NCBI GenBank assembly: GCA_009909005.1
Contig: JAAAOG010000127.1
Location: 1-64,000 of the forward strand
Reading direction: 5' to 3'
DNA: 64,000 nt
DNA from: Alphaproteobacteria bacterium
Lineage (GTDB): Bacteria > Pseudomonadota > Alphaproteobacteria > DSM-16000 > Inquilinaceae
Shown here one piece after another: positions 14,952-23,272 of this stretch (its first letter is position 1; each line of letters starts with the position of its first letter). The notes under the pieces are model-generated. The model was not told the origin of the DNA. It ran no database searches and saw only the letters and a program-made list of their open reading frames with translations. The translations under genes were made by a program, and so were the position numbers.

Positions 14952-16577
14952 TTAGGGTGCCGCCTGCGCCACGGTCGGGACGGCGGACAGCGACAGCGCC
15001 CGGTCGAACAGCCCGGCATCGCGGAGCAGCCGCTCGGCCACCTCGACGTCGAGCTCCTCGTCGTGCACCCGCCAGGGGCAGAACTCCCGCACCCGGCGCA
15101 ACGCCGTCTCATCCTCCGCCGCCGCCCGCCGCAGGCCGATGACGCTGCGCGGGATCGCGAGCTCGCCCGAGCGGAACAGCGCCAGCGCCTCCTCGACCGT
15201 GTCGGCGTCGCGGCTGGTGCACAGGGTCGGGGTGACGCCCTGACGGTGGATGGTGATCCCGGCCGGCGAAAAGATGCGGCTCCAGGTCAGGAACAGCTCG
15301 CCGCCGTTCGGCAGCCGGGTGACGGTCTGGACGCTGCCCTTGCCGAAGGAGGAGGCGCCGACCACCACCGCCCGGCCGGCATCCTGCAGCGCCGCCGCCA
15401 CCACTTCGGCTCCGGACGCCGAGCGGCCGTCGACCAGCACCACCAGCGGCAGGCCGTCGGTGCGGTCCTCCCGCCGCGCGTAGTATTGCTGCATGCTGTC
15501 GGGATGGCGGCCGCGGGTCGAAATGATCTCGCCGCGCGGCATGAACAGGTCGGCGACTGCGACCGACTGGCCCAGCAGGCCGCCGGGATTGCCGCGCAGA
15601 TCGAGGATGATGCCGCGCGCCCGGCTGCCCAGCTGCGCCAGGGCGCGGTCGAGCGCCGCCGTCAGGTGATCGGCCGTGGCGGCGTTGAAGCGGCCGACCC
15701 GCAGGATGGCGATATCGCCGTCGAGCCGTGCCGTCACCGCGTTGACGATGACGTGCTCGCGCCGCAACTCCAGGGTGCGCTCACGCCCATCCGTGGGGCG
15801 GCGGAGGGTGACGGACACGACGCTGTTCGACGGACCCCGGAGATTCTCGGCCAGAGTCTCCAGGTCCCAGCCTTCCGCCCGCACGCCGTCGACCGCGACG
15901 AAGATCTCCCGGGCTTCGACGCCGCCGCGCGCCGCCGGGGTCCCCGGAAAGACCTCCTCGACAAAGCCATGACCGGCCTCCTCGTCGAAGCCGAGCAGAA
16001 TGCCGATGCCCCCATAGCCGTCGCGCGACGCCCGCTCCTGCTGCGCGCGGGCCGCGTCGACATAGCGGGAATAGCCGTCGAGATCGTCGAGCACCGCATC
16101 GAATACCGCGGTGTAGAGCCGCTCCGCCGCCGAGTCCTGCAGGGCCGGCGAGGCCCGGCGCATCAGCGTGATGGCCTCGACCGTCAGCCGCGCCCAGCCC
16201 TCCGGATTGTCGAGCGGCGGCTCGTCGATGCCGCCCAGGCGCCGGGCGCCGGCAAAGAGCCAGACCGCCCCGCCGGAGCGCCGCACCGCCAGCGTCTCGT
16301 CGATCGCCGACAGGCCTTCCAGCCCCTCCAGTACCAGGGCGCCGAGATCGATCGGTTCCAGGTAGACGTCGGCGATGCGCTCATAGCCGACGTCGAAGAC
16401 GCCGGGCGAGACCGTACGCGTGTCGCTGACCGCGGCCTCGGTCAGGGCCGGCCCGCCGCCGCCGCAGCTGGCCAGCACGATGACCGCCATGAGCGCCGGC
16501 AGCCAGCGCCGGCGCCGCGGCCCCGGCCGCCCGGCCGGGAAACGTCGAAGAGGGATGGAGCGGAACAGGGGCATCAT
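14952..16577 (-). CDS. S41-family (CtpA-like) peptidase, lipoprotein
   Basis: This 541-residue periplasmic carboxyl-terminal-type processing protease has a basic N-terminus and lipobox LASC (about residues 35-38). The PDZ domain spans roughly 190-270 (GGIGILLGFDEEAGHGFVEE, GTPAARGGVEAREIFVAVDG). The catalytic region contains RGIILDLRGNPGG, the Ser in VDGRSASGAEVVAAAL, and the Lys in GASSFGKGSVQT. Ser and Lys are both present, so it should be active. The start at 16577 places the signal peptide correctly; a second ATG follows immediately. A role in envelope protein turnover is inferred. Confidence 0.88.
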   Translation of the reverse strand: MMPLFRSIPLRRFPAGRPGPRRRRWLPALMAVIVLASCGGGGPALTEAAVSDTRTVSPGVFDVGYERIADVYLEPIDLGALVLEGLEGLSAIDETLAVRRSGGAVWLFAGARRLGGIDEPPLDNPEGWARLTVEAITLMRRASPALQDSAAERLYTAVFDAVLDDLDGYSRYVDAARAQQERASRDGYGGIGILLGFDEEAGHGFVEEVFPGTPAARGGVEAREIFVAVDGVRAEGWDLETLAENLRGPSNSVVSVTLRRPTDGRERTLELRREHVIVNAVTARLDGDIAILRVGRFNAATADHLTAALDRALAQLGSRARGIILDLRGNPGGLLGQSVAVADLFMPRGEIISTRGRHPDSMQQYYARREDRTDGLPLVVLVDGRSASGAEVVAAALQDAGRAVVVGASSFGKGSVQTVTRLPNGGELFLTWSRIFSPAGITIHRQGVTPTLCTSRDADTVEEALALFRSGELAIPRSVIGLRRAAAEDETALRRVREFCPWRVHDEELDVEVAERLLRDAGLFDRALSLSAVPTVAQAAP

Positions 16578-16758
16578 GGCGGTCGGTTCGGCAGTGCGGG
16601 GCGAAAGTTCCGGGACCCGATTATCGGCCCACAAGGTAGAGAGAGTATTGACACGGCCGCCGGGCGCAAGAGGGCACATGAGGCCGCGGCCCCGATACGG
16701 CGTGCCGGACCGGCGGCCGGTTATCGACCCGGCTTCGCTTTGGCGCTAGGTTGGCGCC

Positions 16759-17487
16759 ATGTCGGTCGCCGTCACGCTGAACCAGGCGACGCTGGCCCTG
16801 GACCCTTCCGGCGCGCTGTGGTGGCCGGCGCGCCAGGTGCTGGCGGTCGCCGACCTGCACCTGGAAAAGGGCTCGGGCTTTGCCGCGCGCGGACGGCTGC
16901 TGCCGCCCTATGACACGGCGGCGACCCTGGCGCGCCTGGCCGCCCTGGTCGCCCGCTACCGGCCGGCGACGGTCGTCTGCGTCGGCGACTCGTTCCACGA
17001 CGGCCGGGCCGCCGGCCGTCTGGCGCCCGCCGACGGCGCCCGGCTGCAGGCGCTGACGGCCTCCTGCACCTGGGTCTGGGTGGTCGGCAATCACGATCCA
17101 GCCCCGCCGACCGCCTGGGGCGGCAGGGTGGAGACGGAGCTGACCCTGGGGCCGCTCGTCTTCCGCCATCAGGCACGCCCCGGCGGAGCCGGCGAGGTCT
17201 CCGGCCATTTCCACCCGCGGGCGGCCGTGCATGTGCGCGACCGGCGGCTGACGGCGCCATGCTATGCCGGCGACGGCCGCCGGCTGATCCTGCCGGCCTT
17301 CGGGGCCTATACGGGCGGGCTCGACGTGCTCGACCCGGCGATCGCCGGCCTGCTCGCCCGGCCCTTCACCGTCCACATGCTGGGGCGCGACCGGCTCTAT
17401 CCCCTGTCCAGCGCCCGGCTGGCGGCGCCGCGGCGCCGCAGCGTTGCAGCCGCCCGCCGGCCGGACGCCGCGCGCGATCGCCCTTAA
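16759..17487 (+). CDS. pdeM: PdeM-like metallophosphoesterase
   Basis: This 242-residue calcineurin-like phosphoesterase matches the ligase-associated DNA-damage-response endonuclease family. The metal-binding motifs are in order: ADLHLEKG, GDSFHD, VVGNHDP and EVSGHFHPRA. The family is usually encoded near a Lhr-like helicase and an ATP-dependent ligase, but neither is adjacent here, so the DNA-repair role is inferred from family membership. Its last four bases overlap the convergent small membrane-protein gene. Confidence 0.8.
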   Translation: MSVAVTLNQATLALDPSGALWWPARQVLAVADLHLEKGSGFAARGRLLPPYDTAATLARLAALVARYRPATVVCVGDSFHDGRAAGRLAPADGARLQALTASCTWVWVVGNHDPAPPTAWGGRVETELTLGPLVFRHQARPGGAGEVSGHFHPRAAVHVRDRRLTAPCYAGDGRRLILPAFGAYTGGLDVLDPAIAGLLARPFTVHMLGRDRLYPLSSARLAAPRRRSVAAARRPDAARDRP

Positions 17488-17723
17488 TCCGACCCATTCT
17501 GGCCACGAAACAGCCGCTCGTTGGGAATCACTTTCTCGATTGTTTCCCGAGGCGGGTCAATGTCCCAGAATCCGAGGAAAACGACCCCGCCTACAGCCAA
17601 GACGAGAAGAACAATGACCAGCAGCTGCATGAACCGGCCGCCCACGCCGCCGGATCCGCCCGAGGAAAAGCGGCCGCGGGACTGCGAAAAGACGGAACGG
17701 GAACGGCGCCGGGGCAACGTCAT
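17484..17723 (-). CDS. Small single-pass membrane protein
   Basis: The open frame is 79 residues. A hydrophobic segment FMQLLVIVLLVLAVGGVVFLGF is followed by WDIDPPRETIEKVIPNERLF, a pattern recalled from short proteins divergently placed beside aroK in related bacteria. The true start may be the ATG at residue 32, which would leave a 48-residue protein beginning with the membrane segment. Function is unknown. It is convergent with pdeM and divergent from aroK. Confidence 0.55.
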   Translation of the reverse strand: MTLPRRRSRSVFSQSRGRFSSGGSGGVGGRFMQLLVIVLLVLAVGGVVFLGFWDIDPPRETIEKVIPNERLFRGQNGSD

Positions 17724-17867
17724 TCTCCCTTGCCGGCTGGAGGAACGGATCGGGCTTTGGGAACCCGCCCGCCTTTGTGCTATCGCTCACGGGCGCCGCG
17801 TGCAAGCCGCCGCCGCGATGCCGATGCGCATGATGCTGTTTCTATCCCCAGACGGCGGGGTGCCGCA

Positions 17868-18437
17868 ATGACCCCCTCGGCCCTGTTCATGCCGCCGCAG
17901 ACCCTGGTCCTGGTCGGGCTGATGGGCGCCGGCAAGACCGCGGTCGGCCGCCGGCTGGCCGCGCGTCTCGGCCTGCCCTTCGTCGATGCCGACCACGAGA
18001 TCGAGGCGGCCGCCGGCTGCAGCATCGAGGACATCTTCGAGCGCTATGGCGAACCGGCCTTCCGCGATGTCGAGCGGCGGGTGATCGAAAGGCTGCTGCA
18101 GGAGCCGGTGCACGTGATGAGCGCCGGCGGCGGCGCCTTCATCGAGCCGGAAACGCGCGCCCTGATCCGCGCCCAGGCCCTGTCGCTCTGGCTGCGGGCG
18201 CCGGTCGAGCTGCTGCTGGCCCGCACCGCCCGGCGCTCCAACCGGCCGCTGCTGAAGCGCGGCGACCCGCGCGAGATCCTGACCCGCCTGAAGGCCGAAC
18301 GCGACCCGCTCTACGCCGAGGCCGACATGGCTATCGACAGCGAGGACGGCCCGATCGACGCCACGGTCGACCGGGCGCTCGAGGTCCTGACGGATTTCCT
18401 CGATCGCGGCGCCGGACCGTTTCGGGGCGGGCGCTGA
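17868..18437 (+). CDS. aroK: Shikimate kinase
   Basis: This 189-residue enzyme phosphorylates shikimate in aromatic amino-acid synthesis. The P-loop is GLMGAGKTAVGRRLA. Substrate-binding residues are in FVDADHEIE and the FRDVE region, followed by SAGGGAF and the lid segment RRSNRPLL. The start at 17868 gives the usual short N-terminal extension. The customary partner aroB does not follow; phhB is convergent instead. Confidence 0.95.
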   Translation: MTPSALFMPPQTLVLVGLMGAGKTAVGRRLAARLGLPFVDADHEIEAAAGCSIEDIFERYGEPAFRDVERRVIERLLQEPVHVMSAGGGAFIEPETRALIRAQALSLWLRAPVELLLARTARRSNRPLLKRGDPREILTRLKAERDPLYAEADMAIDSEDGPIDATVDRALEVLTDFLDRGAGPFRGGR

Positions 18438-18458
18438 CGGCCGGCGCCGGTTCGACGG

Positions 18459-18800
18459 TCAGAGCGGCTCGCCGGCCAGCTGGTTGATCTTGGCCGCCAT
18501 GATGAAGTCGTTCTCGTGCAGGCCCCGGATCTTCATGGTCATCAGCGAAACCGTCGCATAGCCCCAGCCGAAGGTGATGTCGGCATGGTGGCCCTCCGCC
18601 TCGCAGAGTTCGGCGACCGAGTTGACGAAGTCCCAGGCCTGTTTGAAGTTGCCGAAGGAATAGGTGCGTTCGATGCGCCGCGCCTCGTCCAGCAGGTCCC
18701 AGTCGCGGGCGTCCTCCAGGAAGCCCTCCGCCTCCTCGCGGGTCAGCGGCGGGATGCCGCCCTGGCACGGCGTGCAGGTCTTCTCGGTCAGGGCCGTCAT
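18459..18800 (-). CDS. phhB: Pterin-4a-carbinolamine dehydratase
   Basis: This 113-residue enzyme regenerates tetrahydrobiopterin-type cofactor by dehydrating the carbinolamine. The active-site signature is EGHHADITFGWGYATVSL, with the His pair and a downstream GLHENDFIMAAKI. A Cys-containing N-terminal part (CTPCQGGIPPL) is typical of bacterial forms. The start at 18800 has GAGG six bases upstream. No phenylalanine hydroxylase gene is in the window. A tandem repeat array lies just upstream of its 5' end. Confidence 0.93.
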   Translation of the reverse strand: MTALTEKTCTPCQGGIPPLTREEAEGFLEDARDWDLLDEARRIERTYSFGNFKQAWDFVNSVAELCEAEGHHADITFGWGYATVSLMTMKIRGLHENDFIMAAKINQLAGEPL

Positions 18801-18927
18801 GGCGATCCTCATGTCGTGCAATCGCAATCCGCCACCGATATGGCCACGAAGGCGGGCGTGTCCACAGGCGGCGGCGTTCGAGGATTGTCTTGTCGCCCCA
18901 GGAACACCCAACCCTGACGCCTTTCGC

Positions 18928-19395
18928 ACCCCCATGGAGCGTCGGCCTCCGGCCGACGGCCGGCGGCGGGACGCCGCCGCTCCCGGGGGTCGGGAGGCTG
19001 TGCTCCCATGCGTGTCCCGCCGGACCGCCTTTCGCAACCCCATGGAGCGTCGGCCTCCGGCCGACGGCCGGCGCCGGGACGCCGCCGCTCCCGGAGGTCG
19101 GGAGGCTGTGCGCCGATGCGTGTCCCGCCGGACCGCCTTTCGCACGCCCATGGAGCGTCGGCCTCCGGTCGACGGCCGGCGGCGGGACGCCGCCGCTCCG
19201 GGGGTCGGGAGGCTGTGCGCCGATGCGTGTCCCGCCGGACCGCCTTTCGCAACCCCATGGAGCGTCGGCCTCCGGCCGACGGCCGGCGGCGGGACGCCGC
19301 CGCTCCCGGGGGTCGGGAGGCTCTGCGCCGATGCGTGTCCCGCCGGACCGCCTTTCGCACCCCCATGGAGCGTCGGCCTCCGGCCGACGGCCGGC
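18928..19395. repeat. Tandem array of two-hairpin repeats, period about 108 bp
   Basis: Four full units and one partial begin at about 18934, 19042, 19150, 19257 and 19365 (the ATGGAGCG landmark). Each contains a 48-nt core. It begins GGAG, then stem CGTCGGCC with loop TCC, then stem GGCGGCG with loop GGA, and ends GCTCC. A less structured spacer of about 60 nt follows. Open frames across the array are artefacts. The same core occurs in inverted orientation in the array at 41267-42002. Confidence 0.95.
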
Positions 19396-19443
19396 CACGG
19401 TATGCCGGGGACGAGCCCTCAACATACGAAGGGCTTGTCCCCG

Positions 19444-20463
19444 TCAATCAGTTTTGGATCGTGGCCCGGATTCCTTTGCATAGGTCAAAAAGGCTGCCAG
19501 CAAGTCTTCCGCAGATGGAAGCTTTCTTCTAAGCCTTTGTTCAGAATAATAGTAAAATAATCCAAGAACAACGCTTGCAATAGTAAATATTGCTCCCAAT
19601 GCTCCAAAGAATTTTAGAACAATATCATAGACTTCGCCAGATGTCATATATTGTGCTCTGAAGTTTTCATTTTGCGCTGCAATCTGTTCGTCCAGCCTTG
19701 CCAGCTCTCGTCGGCTTTCGTCGTGATTGGAGAATAGCATATTCTGGAAGTTGACCATGATCTGCTCAATCAAATCACGATTCTGGTTAATCAATTGTTG
19801 AGCCTGATAGCCGAATTGCCCTTGGTAAAAAGCCGTTTCATGGTCAGAATAATAATCCGTCATCACTTCAAGAACGAGAGTTTCTATCTTGTCGTCGCTG
19901 GGTATACGATCGCTTATTGCATTCAAATGCTGCAGTATTTGCTGGGTTTCTGGGTCAAGCGACTGCAAGGGACCAAAATCAGCTTCCCCGTCGGCTCCAG
20001 TCCCCAGAATATTTTGGAGCACCTGCATTATATCTTCCATCCGCGAGACAGAATCGTCGAATGCTTCCTGCTCCGCGTCTGCATCGCTTATTCCCTGCCG
20101 AAGGCGTGCCAATAGATCGTTGACCTCATATTCCATTTCTTCCAGATCACCAGCGTATGCGCTTGCTCTTCTTTCGTAGATTGAGTCTATCTGTTCGCCT
20201 GCCGATGTGGCCAGTTGCCTTCCAATATAACCCTCCACCAGAAAATACATTAGCACCATAAACATCAGAAAGAAAAATAGAAAGAACAAGGAGGTTGAAA
20301 TAAATGTCTTTTTTATGATCTGTGACTCAAAATTTTGCTGATCTTTGTCCCATCCGATTCTTGATTTCTCAGCTGCAGAACCCAATCCGGCCTGATGTGG
20401 CTTGCTCATAATATCTTGAAAAACTCTTTCATAGGCTTGTTCAAGACTTGCTTTTTGATCCAT
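19444..20463 (-). CDS. Coiled-coil membrane protein of unknown function, atypically low GC
   Basis: The protein has 339 residues. A first membrane segment (SLFFLFFFLMFMVLMYFLVEG) lies near residue 60. A long acidic, Gln-rich helical region follows (about 85-280), with likely coiled coils around EEMEYEVNDLLARLRQ and RRELARLDEQIAAQNENF. A second membrane segment (GALGAIFTIASVVLGLFYYY) is near residue 295, before a short basic tail. The start at 20463 follows GGGGAAAAG. Base composition is clearly lower in GC than all neighbours, which suggests transfer. The long periplasmic or cytoplasmic helical domain between two membrane spans is the only functional hint. Confidence 0.7.
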   Translation of the reverse strand: MDQKASLEQAYERVFQDIMSKPHQAGLGSAAEKSRIGWDKDQQNFESQIIKKTFISTSLFFLFFFLMFMVLMYFLVEGYIGRQLATSAGEQIDSIYERRASAYAGDLEEMEYEVNDLLARLRQGISDADAEQEAFDDSVSRMEDIMQVLQNILGTGADGEADFGPLQSLDPETQQILQHLNAISDRIPSDDKIETLVLEVMTDYYSDHETAFYQGQFGYQAQQLINQNRDLIEQIMVNFQNMLFSNHDESRRELARLDEQIAAQNENFRAQYMTSGEVYDIVLKFFGALGAIFTIASVVLGLFYYYSEQRLRRKLPSAEDLLAAFLTYAKESGPRSKTD

Positions 20464-20656
20464 GATCTTTTCCCCGCGACAGCCTGCACGCAGGTTGCGA
20501 CAATCAGCATGAGATTTGTATCTCACGATCCTATCAATATTCCGATCAAAATTAAATCAATACAGGAATTTTTTTGGTTAGATTGAAATCTAAGCAAGTC
20601 CTGCTGAGATTTTTGTTGGTCTTGCTGCCTCAATCGGGTTTGGCTCACGCAGGCCA

Positions 20657-21247
20657 TCAACCGACAAGTTTCTGATAGGCGGCGAGCAGTTCTTTGGTGG
20701 TGACGCGGAACCATTCGGCGCCGGCGCCGGCGACGCGCCGGCCTTGCAGCCTGAGCAGGCCGTGCAGGGCCTGTTCCAGCGCGCGGCAGTCATGCGTGCG
20801 GAAGAGCAGGTAGAGAACCGGCCGGTCCGGCGTGCCGGTGCCGATCTGCGCCACCACCCGCGCCACCGCGTCGCCGGTGGTGCTGCCGACCTTCAGCCGG
20901 TCGGGGGCGCACCGATAGCCATAGGCATAGACGCATTCGCCACCCCGGCCGATCTCCTGCAAATCCGCCATGTCGAGCGCTTCGTTGAGCTCGGCGACCA
21001 GATGCGCCTCGTTCTCCTCGCTCGGCTGCGCAGTCGCCAGCATCGAGCGGGCGAGTTCGCGCGCCCGCTGCGGCACGTCTTCGCCCTGCGTGACATCGTC
21101 TTCGGAGAAACCATTGACGGGGGCCTCGGCCAGCACCTCGGCCATCAGCCGGGCGGCATGCTGGCGCCGGTCGTCGTCGCCGGCGGTGTAGAACACCGCC
21201 CGCGCCTTGCTGAACTTCATTCGCTGGCCGGCAAGCTTATTGGCCAT
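20657..21247 (-). CDS. GIY-YIG nuclease-fold protein (T5orf172/Mug113-like)
   Basis: In this 196-residue protein the C-terminal half has the GIY-YIG arrangement. VYAYGYRC replaces the GIY strand, RLKVGSTTGDAVARVVAQ holds the YIG-side helix, RALEQALHGLLR carries the conserved Glu region, and GAEWFRVT closes the fold. The N-terminal 90 residues are helical and not recognised. It probably acts on nucleic acid, but several catalytic positions are divergent. Stand-alone versions occur in mobile regions. It lies between the low-GC gene and the DUF29 gene, all on the minus strand. Confidence 0.65.
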   Translation of the reverse strand: MANKLAGQRMKFSKARAVFYTAGDDDRRQHAARLMAEVLAEAPVNGFSEDDVTQGEDVPQRARELARSMLATAQPSEENEAHLVAELNEALDMADLQEIGRGGECVYAYGYRCAPDRLKVGSTTGDAVARVVAQIGTGTPDRPVLYLLFRTHDCRALEQALHGLLRLQGRRVAGAGAEWFRVTTKELLAAYQKLVG

Positions 21248-21268
21248 GGCCGACCTGTCCCGAACCGG

Positions 21269-21718
21269 TCACGGCCACCAGCTGCGGTCAAGCAGCTGAG
21301 TCAAGGTGAACGGGCAGCTGTCCGGGAAATCGAGCGGGTCCAGGCCGGTTTCGGTGATGGCGGCCAGCCGGCCGTCCTTCCAGGCCGAGGCCATAGCCTT
21401 GTCGAGAATCGCCGGGTTCTTCAGGCCGGGATTGTCCGCAAGGTGGACGGCCAGCTGGTCGCGCTGGGTGTCGACCGTCGTCCGCCAGCTCCGCTCGTTC
21501 TTCGGCGTCCGGTCCGTCTGGACCTGCAGCTTGAGCAGATGCGCGATGATGAGGGCGAGACGCGAGCCGAACTCCCGGATTTCCGACTTGCCCATATCCG
21601 CCACTTCGTCCGCCAGATGCTCCCGGTCGAGCAGGTCGAAGCGGCCCGCCTTCAGGAAGGCCGCCTGCTCCTGGGTCCAGCTGTAGAAGTCGTCCTCATA
21701 GCGGACCGGCATCGGCAT
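21269..21718 (-). CDS. DUF29-family protein
   Basis: The 149-residue protein shows YEDDFYSWTQEQAAFLKAG, then DREHLADEVADMGKSE, and RLALIIAHLLKLQVQ near the middle, the DUF29 signature. Its biochemical function is unknown. The start at 21718 lies nine bases after the ilvE stop, and no independent ribosome-binding site is evident, so it is probably translated by coupling. DUF29 genes are often mobile and multi-copy in cyanobacteria and alphaproteobacteria. Confidence 0.8.
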   Translation of the reverse strand: MPMPVRYEDDFYSWTQEQAAFLKAGRFDLLDREHLADEVADMGKSEIREFGSRLALIIAHLLKLQVQTDRTPKNERSWRTTVDTQRDQLAVHLADNPGLKNPAILDKAMASAWKDGRLAAITETGLDPLDFPDSCPFTLTQLLDRSWWP

Positions 21719-21726
21719 GGCCCGCG

Positions 21727-22644
21727 CTATTCCGCCGCGGCGGTCTTGCGGCCGCCGGCCTCGGTCTCCAGGGCGTTGCGGACCAGCGCGCTGTAGGCCT
21801 CGCGCAATTGCGCGGTGATGCGGCCGGGGGTGAAATGGTGGCTGTCGATCTGGCCGACCGGCGTCACCTCCGCCGCCGTGCCCGTGAGGAAGACTTCCGA
21901 GGCGCGGACCAGTTCCTCCGGCCAGATCGGTCGCTCGATCACCGCGATGCCGTGCCGCTTGGCGAGGTCGATGACCGTGCGGCGGGTGATGCCGTCGAGG
22001 AAGCAATCGGGCACCGGCGTGTGCAGGGCGCCGTCGATGACCAGGAAGATGTTGGCGCCGGTCGATTCGGCGATCTGCCCCCGCCAGTCGAGCATCAGCG
22101 CGTCGTGATAGCCGAGGTTTTCGGCCTCGTGCTTGCTCATGGTGCAGATCATATACAGGCCGGCGGCCTTGGACTGGGTCGGCGCGGTGTTCGGCGCCGG
22201 CCGCCGCCAGGGCGCGGTGCGCAGGCGGATGCCGGTCTTCAGCGCCTCCGGGTCGAAATAGCTGGGCCAGGTCCAGGTTGCGATGGCGACATGGATTTTG
22301 GTCTGCTGGGCCGAGACGCCCATCATCTCCGAGCCGCGCCAGGCCACCGGCCGGACATAGCCGTCGACAATGCCGTTGGCCGCCACCACCTCGCGCGTCG
22401 CCCGGTCGATCTCGGCGACGCTGTAAGGCAGGGAAAAGCCCAGCACCCGGGCCGAATAGTCCAGCCGTTCGGAATGTTCGGTCAGCTTGAAGACGGTGCC
22501 GTTATAGACGCGTTCGCCTTCGAACACGCTGCTGGCATAATGCAGCGCGTGGGTCAGGACGTGGACGTGCGCCTCGCGCCAGGGCACCATCGCGCCGTCG
22601 AACCAGATCACGCCGTCGCGGTCGTCGAATGGAATAATTGTCAT
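21727..22644 (-). CDS. ilvE: Branched-chain amino-acid aminotransferase
   Basis: This 305-residue fold-type IV PLP enzyme does the last step of Val, Leu and Ile synthesis. Visible motifs are HALHYASSVFEGERVYNG, the PLP lysine in TQSKAAGLYM, and the conserved ESTGANIFLV and DGITRRTVIDLA segments. Start 22644 (MTIIPFDDRDG) is chosen over a GTG 12 bases upstream because GGTGG then sits at a normal distance. It is divergent from the marR gene. ilvC lies elsewhere in the window (42007-43026). Confidence 0.93.
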   Translation of the reverse strand: MTIIPFDDRDGVIWFDGAMVPWREAHVHVLTHALHYASSVFEGERVYNGTVFKLTEHSERLDYSARVLGFSLPYSVAEIDRATREVVAANGIVDGYVRPVAWRGSEMMGVSAQQTKIHVAIATWTWPSYFDPEALKTGIRLRTAPWRRPAPNTAPTQSKAAGLYMICTMSKHEAENLGYHDALMLDWRGQIAESTGANIFLVIDGALHTPVPDCFLDGITRRTVIDLAKRHGIAVIERPIWPEELVRASEVFLTGTAAEVTPVGQIDSHHFTPGRITAQLREAYSALVRNALETEAGGRKTAAAE

Positions 22645-22722
22645 GGTACAAGCCACCGTTTTATTAGATTATATCCAGTTGACCTGCCGATTAGGTATCA
22701 CCGGCTCTTCTCGGCTGTCAAC

Positions 22723-23250
22723 ATGAGCGATGTCAAGGCCGGCCCCAATCCCCTCTTCCTGACCGAGGAGGAGCTGCGCCAAGCCCTGGAGCTGGTCTTT
22801 CTCGCCCAGCGCCATGTCAGCGCCGATGTCGACGCGCTTCTGGGCAAGCGCGGGCTGGGACGGGCGCATCACCGGGCGCTGTATTTCATCGGCCGCTATC
22901 CGCGGATCTCCGTCGGCGGCCTGCTCGACCTGCTCGGCATCACCAAGCAGAGCCTGAGCCGGGTGCTGACCGAGCTGATCGACCGCGGCTATGTCGCCAG
23001 CCGGGCCGGGGCGACCGACCGCCGGCAGAAGCAGCTGGTGCTGACCGAGGCGGGAGCGGAACTGGAGCGCCTGCTCTACGAGGCGCAGCGCCGCCGCATC
23101 GCCCGCGCCTATCGCCAGGCCGGGGCGGAGGCGGTGGAAGGCTTCCGCACCGTGCTGGAGGGGATGATCGAGGCGGGTGGTGCGGGGTCGGCACCGCGCA
23201 AGAGTCCCGAAGCGGCCCGCACCACCCCATCTAAGCGGCAGGGCCGGTAG
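22723..23250 (+). CDS. MarR-family transcriptional regulator
   Basis: This 175-residue winged-helix protein has HTH region SVGGLLDLLGITKQSLSRVLTELIDRGYV and wing ATDRRQKQLVLTEAGAELE, diagnostic of MarR. N- and C-terminal helices form the dimer interface. It is divergent from ilvE and followed closely by a response-regulator and kinase pair, an order seen in other alphaproteobacteria. Ligand and targets are unknown; the shared 78-base ilvE-marR intergenic region is a natural operator. Confidence 0.9.
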   Translation: MSDVKAGPNPLFLTEEELRQALELVFLAQRHVSADVDALLGKRGLGRAHHRALYFIGRYPRISVGGLLDLLGITKQSLSRVLTELIDRGYVASRAGATDRRQKQLVLTEAGAELERLLYEAQRRRIARAYRQAGAEAVEGFRTVLEGMIEAGGAGSAPRKSPEAARTTPSKRQGR

Positions 23251-23272
23251 GATCGGCTCGGTGGGACAGCCC

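Noticed and set aside
14799-16913. 704-residue plus-strand frame opposite the S41 peptidase
   Set aside because: The minus strand encodes a complete CtpA-like protease with active-site Ser and Lys and a lipobox. The long frame is a shadow of its codon bias.
18928-19395. CRISPR array
   Set aside because: The repeats are 108 bp with similar spacers in every unit and strong internal hairpins, and there are no cas genes. The 41.3-kb array likewise has short, near-identical spacers.
18331-19425. Long frames across the 108-bp tandem array, in both strands
   Set aside because: Repeat units near a multiple of three keep several frames open. The encoded Arg/Pro/Gly repeats have no start signals, and the array shows hairpin rather than codon constraint.
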